64,000 nucleotides of DNA from Pinguiococcus pyrenoidosus (taxonomy: Eukaryota > Sar > Pinguiophyceae > Pinguiochrysidales > Pinguiochrysidaceae). Shown here piece after piece: positions 45,295 to 55,945 of the stretch (the stretch's first letter is position 1; every line of letters begins with the position of its first letter). The notes under the pieces were generated by a model that was not told where the DNA came from, did no database searches, and was given only the letters and a program-made list of their open reading frames with translations. The stretch is from contig JAAMXY010000383.1 in assembly GCA_019677205.1 (NCBI GenBank), forward strand, positions 41,137-105,136, in the 5' to 3' direction. The position numbers were made by a program, and so were the translations under genes.

Positions 45295-45876
45295 AGATCT
45301 CTCTCTTAATTCTCAGTGCTCTCGGCTTTCAGTCTCTCCGCTCATCTCGACGTTTTCCTCGCATCTCCGCACTGTACAGTGCGTGGGAAGAACGCCGCAT
45401 CTTCGTTTGCCGCTTTTCGCGCGCATCTCAGACTTTCACAGCTCGAGCTTCTGCCAGGACACATCTGATACTTCAAAGTAGTGCACTGCACCATTTTGGT
45501 GCAAAGGTTTGTCGCAAAGGAACGCTTTTGGCGGGACTCTGTGGCGCAAAAGCGTTGCGAGCGCACGACCGAGATCGATCCTGAACGCGAAGAAACCGCC
45601 ACCTCGGCAGCGCTGAAAAGAAGACGCGCGCGCGGGGCGTTTAAACGTCTCGCGCGCGCCACAGAACGCGCGGCAGGGGATCAATCGCGTGCGCTTTGAT
45701 ACGCACTAGTAAAGGTGGCGATTCTTTCACTGCGTGCAAGAATCAGTGTCCGATCCTACACTATAGCGTCGTCTGCGCCGTTTTACGCACTTCACCACTG
45801 CAGAATTCGCGCAATTTCCGCGCAGTTTCGCCGCGGAAGACGTACTTTACTCCAAGATCCCTTATAGTACCTTGCG
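45295..45876. promoter_or_regulatory. Divergent promoter region of two flagellar-type genes
   Basis: 582 bp between the QRICH2-like and EFHB-like starts. No credible gene. A CGCGCGC-rich patch lies at about 45626-45660. Candidate place for a shared ciliary-gene element. Confidence 0.4.
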
Positions 45877-47145
45877 ATGGACAGCACCGAGCTCTCGTTT
45901 GAGCTTCCGCGCCCGGCGGGCATCGTGTTCGGCTCCGACGGGGAGTGCACCGCCGCATGTTTGACGTTTCGGGAGCGTCCGGGCACTCCCGAGAGCCAGG
46001 CGAAGTGGCGTCAGAGCACTTTCAACGAAGCTGGAAAGCGCGTGCTGCATCCGGGCATCTTCGACGACGTGAGAAGCATGGGTTTGGACCAGCGGATCTT
46101 CGGCGCGCGCTTGGTGGAGAGTTCGGATCATGTGACCGACGTGATGCACCACCCCGGAGAGGCCAGCGACACCGCCAGGATCAAGCTGCAGCGCGCCGAG
46201 GAGATCTACCGGGGACAGAAGCGCGAGCCACTGGGCAAATCCTACTCGAGAGGCCATCGCTTGCCGGAAAAGACCGCGGATCCGGCGTTTCGCTTCGGCA
46301 CGAGCAGCGCCTGTCCGGAGGGTACTGAGGAGGTGATCTTCCCCAGCGCCGCAGAGGAGCTGTCCGAGGAGGCGCGGCGCCAGTACATCAAGTCGCACAT
46401 GAGCTACGGCCCGGGAGAGCAGCGGCGACGAGACTACGACTGGCCCAAGCCGCTGGACAGCCTGGTGTTCCCGGGCGACCGCGTCGATCACGCGCGCAAC
46501 GGCGCGTCCGAGAGCATCCGCAACGCTCTTCAGGATGACCCCAGTCGCCAGCGCAGCCGCATCTCCTCCAAGCGCCTCGAGGACTTCCGCAACCTCACGG
46601 ACTCCCTGGGACGAGCTAGAAATCTCGCGCAGGGGTCCCGAGACGCTCTTCCGGCCGACCATGCGTATGGCGTCGCCAGCGTGCGCCGCGGCGCGGAGGA
46701 ATGGGACGCCAAGCAGTGCATCCAAGGCGACTACGACGAGGACGACCAAGCGCCGGATCGGGATCTGGGCAAGACCATGACGCCCGGCTTCCGCAACCTG
46801 ACGACGGAGACGCGCGCCTTCGGCGTCCCCAGCATTCGCAGCGACATTCCCCGATACGAAAGGAAGTCGCTCGCCGACCAGCAGAACTATGGGGACGACG
46901 TGAGCGCTCAGTACTTGCTGTATCCCGGCCAGTTCACGAATCTTGGAGTGGAAGACGAAGAGTTCATCAAGCTTCGCGAGAAGGCCGAGATCCGCGACAT
47001 CTTCAGCCACATCGACATGGATCTCAACGACGAAAACTTCGAGCAGGTCTTCGCGCAGGCAGCTGCAGAGTGTGACCCAACAGGCGAGAAGGCCTCCGTG
47101 GATGCCTACCGGAACGCGTACAATGCGTTTGTCGAGTCCGCATGA
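45877..47145 (+). CDS. EFHB/CFAP21-like axonemal protein
   Basis: A 422-aa intronless frame from the ATG at 45877. The signature GKSYSRGHRLPEKTADPAFRFG (about residues 119-140) and the later YGDDVSAQYLLYPGQF are like EFHB, also called CFAP21, a microtubule inner protein of ciliary doublets. Several GVASVR/FGVPSIR and TPGFRNLTTETRAFG repeats are typical of microtubule inner proteins. The C-terminus (LREKAEIRDIFSHIDMDLNDENFEQVF) is a single degenerate EF-hand-like segment. A structural role in the flagellar axoneme is inferred. Head-to-head with the QRICH2-like gene and tail-to-tail with the P5A ATPase (188 bp). Confidence 0.75.
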   Translation: MDSTELSFELPRPAGIVFGSDGECTAACLTFRERPGTPESQAKWRQSTFNEAGKRVLHPGIFDDVRSMGLDQRIFGARLVESSDHVTDVMHHPGEASDTARIKLQRAEEIYRGQKREPLGKSYSRGHRLPEKTADPAFRFGTSSACPEGTEEVIFPSAAEELSEEARRQYIKSHMSYGPGEQRRRDYDWPKPLDSLVFPGDRVDHARNGASESIRNALQDDPSRQRSRISSKRLEDFRNLTDSLGRARNLAQGSRDALPADHAYGVASVRRGAEEWDAKQCIQGDYDEDDQAPDRDLGKTMTPGFRNLTTETRAFGVPSIRSDIPRYERKSLADQQNYGDDVSAQYLLYPGQFTNLGVEDEEFIKLREKAEIRDIFSHIDMDLNDENFEQVFAQAAAECDPTGEKASVDAYRNAYNAFVESA

Positions 47146-47333
47146 AGAAGCGATGGCGCCGCGTCGCCCCCACAAATAGAGCATAGATATGTGTTGTCCT
47201 TTACGTCCTCCGTCTTTGCCTCAGCCTTTGCCTCGTGCATTTCCTGGGGCACTCCCCTACCATGTGGCGGTCGAACCATGCAGACACCGCCCTTTCCCGG
47301 AGCTTTGTCACCACGCTACATCATGGCAGCTCC

Positions 47334-50300
47334 CTACTCCAGCATGCGGCATCCATACTCGACACCAACGCAAAGAAGGACGTCCGCAATCATGATGATG
47401 ATAAGGGGAAAGCGCACCGACGCCTCCAACGCGGAGCCCAACTTGAAATCGGGCACCTCCAGCAGGCGCGTGAAGACCGGCAGGCCGAGCGCGGTAAGCG
47501 TCAGCACTCCGTAGGCGCCCAAGGCGATGTAGAGCAGCAGCTTGTGCTCGAGAATCGACTGCATGAAGGGCTCGCCACGATAGTTGGCCACGAACGTGGT
47601 GACGGTCTGGACCGAGCTGATGAGGAAGATGGCGCCGTTGAAGGCATTCGGGCGGAACGGCCCATCGGGCGTGTACTCGTCGACGGCGATCGGGAGCGGG
47701 ATGCCCAGAGAAGCCACCGATACGATTGCCACCAGGTGGATGGCAGCCTGGAGCACGACGGACAGGCAAACGGCGACCGAGAAGATCGACACTGGCGGCC
47801 GCTGCCGACTCAGCGAGTCCACCGGCTCCGCCCGTGACGTGGCAAAGAACAATGCCGCGACGAGGATGCCGACGATCGTCATTTGAGTGTCCCCTGTGCG
47901 GACATGCGACGGTGAGACAAGCCGGGCCTGGCCGCCGGCTCATTTCGTCCGTTTGTCACTTGCTCTTTGACAGGTTGGTGCAGTACCTTGCTTTGCGCCG
48001 ACTAAGAACAGGAAGGACATCATGAAGGCGCTCACAAGACAGTTGAGCGCCAGAATCTTGTACACCTGCATCGTGGTGACCAAGGTGCAGCGTCCCTGAA
48101 GAAGGACGGTCCGCACGCAATCGATGCTGATGCGGCGAGCCGTGAACGGCGAGGCGATGCTGGCGTCCCCGAGGTTCACCAGCGTGGGGTCGCACTCGGT
48201 CTCGGTGATCTCGAGCATGAGCTTCGTCGTCCTGTCCAAGTATCTTGGAGGCTCCTGCGGAAGAGATGCCGCGTCCGGTGCCCGCCTGTCGTCTCCAGCT
48301 TGCTCGTCCTCCTGTGTGGTCGACCGGCTTCCCCGCGCCTTCTGCTTCTTCGACGACTTCGACGCACTCGATGCAGATTTCTTCTTCTTCGGCGTCTTCG
48401 GGGCTGGACCGACGAGATTCTCGCGTCGCTGGGAAAGGCGCTCCTCCAGGTCTGGGTTGGAGATGATGCTGACGCCGCAGTGTGCCCGCTTCAGCGCCCC
48501 GACATCATTGGAGCCATCGCCACACATGAGCGTGAAGTCGTTGGTCTCGTTCAGCGCGTGGATGACGGCCTCCTTATGAGCTGGAACGACGCGAGCAAAG
48601 ACGGCAGCCCGTTGCCCCAGCAAGCATATGGCCGAAGCGGCCGAGTCCCCGTCGGAATCGGAGTTCAGGAGGACCTCGAGTGCTGCCCCGGTGATCACCA
48701 TGCCGTGTGCCGCGCAGATGTTGTCTAGCGCGCCTGCCGACGGGACGAACTCGATCTCTTCGGCATCTTCCTGAGAGCTAGCAGTCAGCGTCCGCCACAC
48801 AACCCCGTCGCCGGACTTCTCCAGCGCCAAGGTCTCGCTTGAAGGATGTTGCAGAATGCCGCACTGCCGTGCAACTTCTGCTGCGGTCAAAGGGCCATCG
48901 CCGGTGATCATGATGCACCGGTAGCCTGCCGCCTGGATGTGGTCCAGCGTCGCGGCGGTGTCATCCTTGAGCGTGGAGGTCAGCAGCAGGAAGCCACAGA
49001 ACTCGAGGTCGGCCTCAACCTCAGACCTGCCTCTTGACGCCTCCTCCAGGTCCAAGCCTTGACCCGCCTTGAGCTGCCGCATCGCGAGCGCCAAGACGCG
49101 GTACCCCTTCGACATGTAGTGCAAGTAGACGCCATCGTAGTTCTCCGGCACCGCAGCCAAGAATTCGCGGACAACCTCCGGTGCGCCCTTGGTGAAGCAG
49201 TACATGCCGCCGGCCGGTGACGGCGCCTCGGTCTTTGCCTCGGACGGCAGATCGATGCTGGGCACGTGCGCAATCACGCTCATTCGTTTCAGCTCCGAGC
49301 TGAAGGGGTGGCGCTTCACGATGCGGACGGGTCCAACCCGGAACTTCCCCTTGGGCGGGACCACGACGGTCCCGACGGCCGAAGATCCCGAGCCGCGAGA
49401 GGTGGTGAGCTTCCATCCCAGCTTCTCGAAGGCGGCGATCTCCAGAGGATCCCCGATGAGATCCCCCTTGATGCTGGTCAGACTCTGGCAGGTCGCAAGA
49501 GTGATGGCCGTAAGGGCAGGTATCTCGGCAAGCTCGGTGACGTCCTGAGCGTAGGTTTCCTCTTCGCTATCGTCCCCCAGGGCGGCTGCTTCGGCAGTGA
49601 CGGTGCTCAGCCCGGCGACACCGACGCATCTCATGCGGTCGGAGGTGAGCGTGCCTGTCTTGTCGAAGGCACACACGTCGATTCTGCCCGCCAGAGGGAT
49701 GCGGAACGGCTCTGTGCAGTAGATGTAGGCCTTCATGAGCTTCTGGAGCGAGTTGGTGACGGCCAGGCTGAGCTCTATCGGCAGCTCTGGCGGGACCACC
49801 GACGTCACGATCATGATGCAGTGGAGCACGAGCTTGTACTTGTTCCGGCGCTCGTCCTCCCAGCCCGACTTCAGGACGAAGGCGGCGGCGCACAGGGCCA
49901 CAGCCACGAGGAGGCAGATGAACACGATCGACTCGGTCGTGGTGTTGCTGATCCGCTCCGAAGCAAACATCAGCGTCAGCGTGAGGTTGCCCTGGGCCGA
50001 GCCGAAGCCGCTCTTCAGCACCAGCGCCGTGCAGCCTCTGTCCGGCGGGGATGGAATGGACGCGGCGCGCTTCTTGGACACCGACTTGAGCGTCTGCGTA
50101 ACGTAGGATCCCGGATTCGCCTGCAGAATGTTCGTCCCGCCCAGGAGCACGTTTCTCTGCAGCGTGCTCTGCGATGGCTCCGCAAAGTCCAGGATCTCCT
50201 CCGCCTCCAGGTCCGGCAGCGCCTCCTTCAGCTGCGGCACGCTCTCGCCCGTCAGCATGGCCTCGTTGACGATGCAGCTTCCATTCAGCAGCAGCACGTC

Positions 50301-51296
50301 GGCAGGGACGGGGACTTCGCTCTTCTGCCTCTGCGAGATGCTCGTGCCCACCGAGATGATGTCTCCCGGCAGCAGCTCATCTGAGGAGATGGCCAGCCAG
50401 CGCGTGGCGCGGTAGACGTACACGACGGTGGCCGGCTTCCGCATCTCCCGCAGGGTGGACAGCGACTGGATGCGGTTCAGCGTCACGGTGGCCTCGAAGA
50501 CCACCAGCATGACCAGCGTGAAGAGCGAGTAGACCCAGTAGTCATCCAGCGACCACAGCAGCACGCACAGGATCTGGAACAAGAAGAACGGCGCGGTGGC
50601 CTGCTCGAGGAACAGCTCCAGGAACTCCGGCTTGGAGATGTCGCACACGTTCCGACCCCACCTCGACTCGGCCTTGCTCCACTCTCGCGAGTCGGCGTAG
50701 CCTCGCCAGCTGCGCACGTCCGCCACAGAGGCGGTGCTCGGATACTCCAAGCGCTGGAGAACGCGGCCATTGTCCTGAATGGCATATCGCGCGGACTGGA
50801 ACTCCAGCGTGGGCTCATCCAACGCGAACTCCGCGCCAAAGACCACCACGCCGGCGCCGCCTCGGGGCGCTTTCAGGACCACAATCGCGCCGCGCCCGTA
50901 GTTCTCTCTCGGGACCACGAGGACGTGCGAGGCGGCGTCGAGACGCGACACTTGGACGAAGCCCACCTTGGCGCGGAAGCGCACGCTCCATTTGGCGCCC
51001 AGCACTGTGAAGATGTGAACCACGAGTCCGACGCCAAAGACGCAAAGCGCCTGCAGCTCCCTCCACGATCTACCAAAGCGTTCAGAAAGCAGTGTCAACG
51101 CATCACACGTCCACAGGCATCGTGCTGACACTTTCGTGGCGTTTTACCCCCGATCGCACTGCAGCAAAACGCTGTAGATGCTAATGTACAACACCATGAA
51201 AGGCGCCACATCCAAGCGGTTCCAGGCCGGTCTCTGCGCCAGCAGCGCCGCTTCCTCAAGCGCAGCATCAGACACCTTGAGCGAGCCAGGAGCCAT
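47334..51296 (-). CDS. P5A-type ATPase (SPF1/ATP13A1 family)
   Basis: Exons 51296-51148, 51069-47987 and 47893-47334 join in phase to 1263 aa. The first exon encodes the N-terminal membrane segment (RLDVAPFMVLYISIYSVLL); its last codon is completed by SWRELQALC. P-type ATPase motifs: LLPGDIISVG in the actuator region, the P5A signature PPELPIELSLAV, the phosphorylation motif DKTGTLTSD, and MCGDGSNDVGALK. The second splice restores GDTQMTIVG, a conserved P5A sequence in the membrane domain, followed by the last transmembrane helices. P5A pumps remove mistargeted tail-anchored helices from the ER membrane. A Lys/Ser-rich loop (near 48320-48400) is an insertion. Head-to-head with EAF6 at 202 bp. 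Confidence 0.93.
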
Positions 51297-51498
51297 GGCG
51301 TCGCGCGCGTTCACCCGGAGCGCACTCAAGATCCACGACGCCGGCGAAGCGAGTGGAACTGCGTCCGGCGCCTGTGACAGACGCCGGCTTTCGGATTTCG
51401 CGCGCCATTTCCGGTTTAAATCCAGCCCTGCGCGTTGGACCTTCGGTTCCTCGCGCCTGTAAAGCTTCTGTTCGCGTAAGCGGTTCCGTGATTTCCGG

Positions 51499-52075
51499 AT
51501 GGAGGCGCAGTCGCGGTATCCCATGGATCCGGTGGAGCTGGTGCTGGCCAAGAAGCGCCTCCAAGACGGCTTGGAAGACGTGGAGAGACAGCTGGGCAAC
51601 ATGGAGCGCAAGTATCTAGAGGAGTCGCGAGACCTCGGGAACGTGCTGCACGGGTTCCACCAGCTGGTGGCCGCGGACTCGAGCAGCTCGAAAGACAAGC
51701 ATGCGAGTCGGGAGAGAGGGCCAAGCAACGAGTGCCTCTTCTCGTTGTCGTCGTCGACCAGCGCAGCTTCCGCCAGTCTTGCGCGGAGTGCAATGCAAGC
51801 AACGAAGGAGGAAGCGCAGCCAGGTGCTGCTGGAGAGAAAATCGCGGAAAGTGCCGCGCAAGCGAAGGTGGCAGCGGAGTCTGCTGTGAACCCTGGAGGC
51901 GACGCTGTTGCCGCCGATCCCAGGAAGCTTGGCTCCGAAGGCGAGCCAGCGGCGTAGCAGGTTTTCGTCTTCCCTTGCTGAGGTTGAGCCCGAGGCTGAG
52001 AACATGCCGAGTGTGGCGAGTGGACACGTGACTGAAGAGGACATCACCATGGCGTTTGACAGCGAGGGCACCTGA
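51499..52075 (+). CDS. EAF6: EAF6/MEAF6-like subunit of histone acetyltransferase complexes
   Basis: The conserved EAF6 helix pair is at residues 10-60 (VELVLAKKRLQDGLEDVERQ, YLEESRDLGNVLHGF), followed by the usual LFSLSS motif. EAF6 is a small subunit shared by NuA4 and related acetyltransferases in the nucleus. Two 3' ends are possible. Unspliced, the frame stops at 51957 (152 aa). With a 115-bp intron (51868-51982) it continues in phase through 51983-52075, a Glu-rich exon ending DITMAFDSEGT. I favour the spliced form because the last exon looks coding. The tail is Ala/Glu-rich and low-complexity. Confidence 0.75.
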
Positions 52076-52160
52076 TCCAAACCTCAGACCTGAGCGAAAA
52101 GTGAGAGAGGATCTAATTCTGACGCTGAAGGTATTCGTTTCTGAATGCACAACAGCGTCG

Positions 52161-53046
52161 CTAGACATTCTTCCGGTCGCGGATGATCGTTCGCTGCAGA
52201 TACACAAAGTAGGCACCAAATCCCAACCCGACAAGCAGGATTCCGCCCAACAAGAGGAGAAGGTAGAGCTGCCAATCTGTGGCGACGATGCAGCGACGTC
52301 AGAGCGAGAGAGAGGGAGAGGGGAGGGGGAGTGATCCAATCGACTACTGGGATGCTGTGTGGCTGCGCAAACAGCAAAGGCAACCTTCTTACCGTCGAGA
52401 AGATCTTCTATGCGTTCTTGGAATTTCTCCAGCTCCGTCAGGGAATCCTCGGTGGTCTTGGCCAAAACCGAGTGGCTCCTCCGGCCGATCTCATTGATCC
52501 GTTGCTGAAAGTTTACGTATGTCGTCTGAACCTGGGAAGACGTGTCCTTGAGCCCAACTGAATGCAAAAGCCAACACCTGCGGTCGTCTACCGCACCTCT
52601 TCCTTGAGATTGCCATCGTGAACGCTCACTTGCTCCATGGCCCGCATGATGTCGCCTCGGATTACGTTGGCTTGACGGTTCACCACGTCGTCCAGGCGGT
52701 TCAAATGCCGTGTGATGAGCTCGAGATCATCGATCTGGTGGGAAATGATGCTTTGGTTCTCCGGCCTATGCTCCCGTGTGCCATGGCGTTTTGCGCGTCG
52801 GAACGTACCAGCGTCTGCAGCGATCCCGCGGCTGCATTTGTGTTTTGGTGATGGTTGTCAAGATCCTCCTGCAGTGAGGTCACCGTATCGTGCTCATCCT
52901 GTGCAGAGATGATCATGGGGCAGCAACTTGAGTATCCCTCAGCAGAGGCAACAATGGACGAGACAAACCTGAAGATCGCCTCGTGAAGAGGACAGCATCA
53001 AGACAAGTATGGGGAGAGCCCACGTCCATCTTTGGGCTGCAGTCAT
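52161..53046 (-). CDS. Small secretory-type membrane protein A: signal peptide, coiled coil, C-terminal anchor
   Basis: Exons 53046-52969, 52898-52809, 52758-52597, 52531-52393 and 52276-52161 join in phase to 194 aa. Exon 1 is exactly a signal peptide (WALPILVLMLSSSRG). Exons 2-4 encode heptad-rich helix (LDDVVNRQANVIRGDI, LTELEKFQERIEDLL). Exon 5 starts at the membrane helix (LYLLLLGGILLVGLGFGAYF) and ends in a short basic tail. The expected topology is lumen-coil, one membrane span, short cytosolic tail. I considered a SNARE, but a signal peptide and the lack of a clear zero layer argue against it. Family unknown. It faces protein B head-to-head; together with B and C it forms a trio of the same layout. 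Confidence 0.6.
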
Positions 53047-53420
53047 GTTGGAGACGCGCCCAGCTCGCCGCTGCAGACCCAAGTGCACCTCAGGCTTTTC
53101 GGTGGCAGTGCACAGCAACTGCCAGCTACGCCGTCCAACTCTCTACGCGCGCTTTGTGCCGATCTCCGCCTCTGTTTCACGACAAAAGTCCTGTGGAACG
53201 CAATACGGCTGGCCAATCATCGACGCGACGGTTTCAGAACGTCCAACCTCATGCCCTAAAAATTACGCTCGTAAGGAACCAAGAAACGATTTCAAATCTG
53301 GAGAAAACCTGATCCACCAACAACGCTTCGCGCGCAAAGTCGCACTCAAACGACACAGCGGCTAAAGAGGATTTACGCACCGCACTGCGCCGATCTGACG
53401 CTGAAAGTGCTGATGTTAGT
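53047..53420. promoter_or_regulatory. Divergent promoter region of membrane proteins A and B
   Basis: 374 bp between two divergent starts. A CCAATCAT motif is at 53213-53220, about 200 bp before the protein B ATG. No coding features seen. Confidence 0.45.
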
Positions 53421-54371
53421 ATGATGCGCTCACTGTTGAGTTTCGTCCCCATTCTGTGCCTCTTCGCGTCGTCCAAGGTGCTCTTGGCGCGCGGCCAAGA
53501 CGCAGAGCAGTGGGATCCGCGCGAGGACTTTGACGATGATTACGTCCTGGACGGGTATGGGAGGGGCGATACGATCGAAGAGGGCACGGACGATCAGAAG
53601 CTGGTGGAGGAGCTCCGAGAGCGCATGAACGAGCCAGACATCCGCCACATCGAAGACGAGCCCATTCCCGATGCGGTGGACACCTCGACGTCGCAAGCGT
53701 TGAACGAAATTGCGGAACGCTTCAAGCAGATCATCGAGCATCTGAAGTATCTGGACAGGACAATCCTGAAGCATCACAGGTGAGGCAAAAGCTCCATTGC
53801 TCCGTTGATGGCCTGTGGAATGAGTGGAGCACCCGCCACCAACGACTTTTGCCCGCAGATTCTTGCAGAAGGAGATGAAGGTTGTCTTGGATAGAAGTCA
53901 AAGTCAAGAGACCAGGATATCCATGGCCATCTCGGATCTGCGAAACGATCTTGGTGAGTGCTCGGAAAGCTTCGCAAGCCCACACACATGCCTTGGCTGA
54001 ACGGATGCGTCCACGTGCTTTGCGCAGGCCCGCGCGTGTTGGAAGCGGAGGAGGAGATCAAGATCACCTTGTTGTCCAACCATGCCATGCGCACGGAGAA
54101 GGAGAGCGAGCTGCACCTAACCATCAATGATCGGGTGGATGACTGGTACGTTCGTTGGGTTGTGGGACGTCGACGATCCGCGTCGATCCGCGTCGATCCG
54201 CGTCTACAGGCGCACCGTATTTGACGGCCTCTCCTCTGGGATTTCGTTAGGCATCTTCCGGTGGTTCTGGTGTTTCTTGTCCTCGTCGTGATCGGCATCA
54301 TCTTCTATTTCTTCCACCTGCACCTTCATGCGTTGCAGCTTAGAAGATATCGGCATTTGCGGAGAAAGTAA
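53421..54371 (+). CDS. Small secretory-type membrane protein B: signal peptide, acidic segment, coiled coil, C-terminal anchor
   Basis: Exons 53421-53779, 53859-53953, 54028-54145 and 54251-54371 join in phase to 230 aa. The signal peptide (LLSFVPILCLFASSKVLLA) is followed by an acidic segment (about residues 27-95), a coiled coil across exons 1-3 (ALNEIAERFKQIIEHLKYLD, SMAISDLRNDL, RVLEAEEEIKITLL), then a membrane helix that starts with exon 4 (VVLVFLVLVVIGIIFYFF) and a His/Arg-rich tail ending RRK. The basic end resembles an ER-retrieval signal. It is not a p24/TMED protein because the GOLD domain is missing. Family unknown. Confidence 0.6.
54166..54208. repeat. Short tandem repeat in intron of protein B
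   Basis: About three copies of CGATCCGCGT lie inside the last intron (54146-54250). The repeat does not touch the splice sites. Confidence 0.6.
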
Positions 54372-54526
54372 CTGGCTGGATCCTTCGTCCACTCGTTCTC
54401 ATCATTGCTCTATGCGGCGCGGCTCGGACTCACGGTCGTCCTACTGCCGGGAGGCGCCCTTGCGTACATGACATCCAGAACTTGCGACACGTCGTGGACT
54501 CCTAGACTCCTAGACTCCTGGCTTCG

Positions 54527-55380
54527 CTACAAGAGTCTCCCCGAGTTTGTCCGGATCATGTGGCCAGACTCGTCCTTCTTAAACTTGGCCTCTTGCGCCA
54601 GCAGCCGCATGTGGTAGAAGTACAGGAAGACGGGGAAGGACACGACGAGGACAAGGATGACCAGGAAGTAGAAGCGGAAGCTGTAGGCCCTCTGCTGCAC
54701 TTCAGGGTGCAGTTGCCACAATTCCTTTGACGATTTCGAGAACGTCTGTCGGAGGAAGGAGACAGACGGTAAGAGGCTTGCCCCGTCCAAGTGCCGACCC
54801 CCAAAACCCAAAATGGCAGACTCCACCTTCTCCACGTTCTTCTCCAACACCTTCTCCATGTGGCGAAGCCGGGCCTCCATCTGCGACCTCAAGTCCTTAA
54901 ACTTGTCGTCCAAGCCGGAAGCCGCCTCCCGGAGAGCCTGTAAAGGATTCGATGTTGACGCTGCGATGGGCACGCGGCGTACACAATTTGCCTCGCACAA
55001 TTCAATTTTCTTTTGTCATTTCTCATACCCGAATCGCTAATGTGAGGTCCTCGTCAAATGTGGCGGCATGGTCGTTCACCATTCGGTCCACCGCCTGGCG
55101 CATAACGACACACCAGCGAGATGAGAGAGATGCGACGGGGGGCTATTGACCACGAGTCCCCTGCCCTGAAGCACACCAGGTTGCAGAGCCGACTTACGTT
55201 GATGTGGTCGACGATGTCCGCCACAATCTCATGGCCAAGCTTGATGCGCTCCGCCTCTGGCTGTGCGGTGTCTTCGAACTCTTGGAGGTGCTTCACAATA
55301 CGCCCCAGCCTCGTGTAGCCTCGGCTCTCGGCAAGGAAAGTCACCAGGAGGAAGCCGGTCAAAACCGTACTTCTCGCCAT
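54527..55380 (-). CDS. Small secretory-type membrane protein C: signal peptide, coiled coil, C-terminal anchor
   Basis: Exons 55380-55198, 55094-55029, 54937-54827 and 54745-54527 join in phase to 192 aa. A signal peptide (VLTGFLLVTFLAES) leads to a helical, charged luminal part (LGRIVKHLQEFED, DDKFKDLRSQMEARLRHMEKV) and a membrane helix (FYFLVILVLVVSFPVFLYFY) with a Lys/Arg-containing tail of about 27 residues. The 81-bp third intron is stop-free and a multiple of three, so a retained form of 219 aa is possible. Same layout and size class as proteins A and B; sequence similarity among the three is not obvious by eye. Family unknown. Confidence 0.6.
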
Positions 55381-55945
55381 CCGTCCCGAATCCTTCTCCC
55401 CCTTGTGGAGGAGGGGCGATCAGCGGTAGAGCGCCTTCAAAGCTGCGGGGGCGCGATCTTGCGTGCCCGACGACCTTGCGGTTTCCTGTTTCGATATCGA
55501 GATGATGAATGATGGTCCAATCCGAGTTGTGTCTTGACCGATTTCGGATAGAAGGGACCAATAAGGGGATCGGAAACTGCGACGATGATTGGGTGGGACA
55601 TCAGGATTGGTTTGTAAGGATAGAAGTATGCGGGATCATACAGTATACATATCGCGGAGATCAAGCTTGCCGACCACGGCCACGACGCTTTGGCGTGTTT
55701 TTGAAGTGTTTTTTTGAAAAGTCTTGCAAGAGCGAAGCGTTGTTTTTGATTTGCTTTGGTTGCTTTGGGTTCCAGCCCCGAGAAAGTGGAGAGAGGTGAT
55801 GGGATCTGCGGCAACGTAAAGAGCGGATGCGCGAAACGTAGACTTCATGCGACAACAACCGCTAAGAAGCAGTCAAACATTCGATTCGCGATTGTCTCTT
55901 TCGACGAACCTCCTCTTTTGGATTGCGCTTCCTCGTTCTTTCTAT
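55381..55945. other. Intergenic region between protein C and the oxygenase gene
   Basis: 565 bp at the second same-strand junction. A plus-strand frame at 55509-55799 (96 codons) lacks recognisable motifs. T-rich patch at about 55698-55770. I see no supported gene. Confidence 0.35.

Noticed and set aside
43275-45584. 769-codon plus-strand frame
   Set aside because: Antisense to the QRICH2-like gene; leucine/histidine-rich nonsense caused by GC-rich codon use. The minus strand has coiled coils and the CLSCNRP motif.
45862-47184. 440-codon minus-strand frame
   Set aside because: Antisense to the EFHB-like gene, which has family motifs on the plus strand.
52161-53046. SNARE protein
   Set aside because: Coil plus C-terminal anchor fit, but an N-terminal signal peptide and no clear central Q/R layer argue against it.
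53421-54371. p24/TMED cargo receptor
   Set aside because: Size, signal peptide, coil and anchor fit, but the GOLD beta-sandwich is absent.
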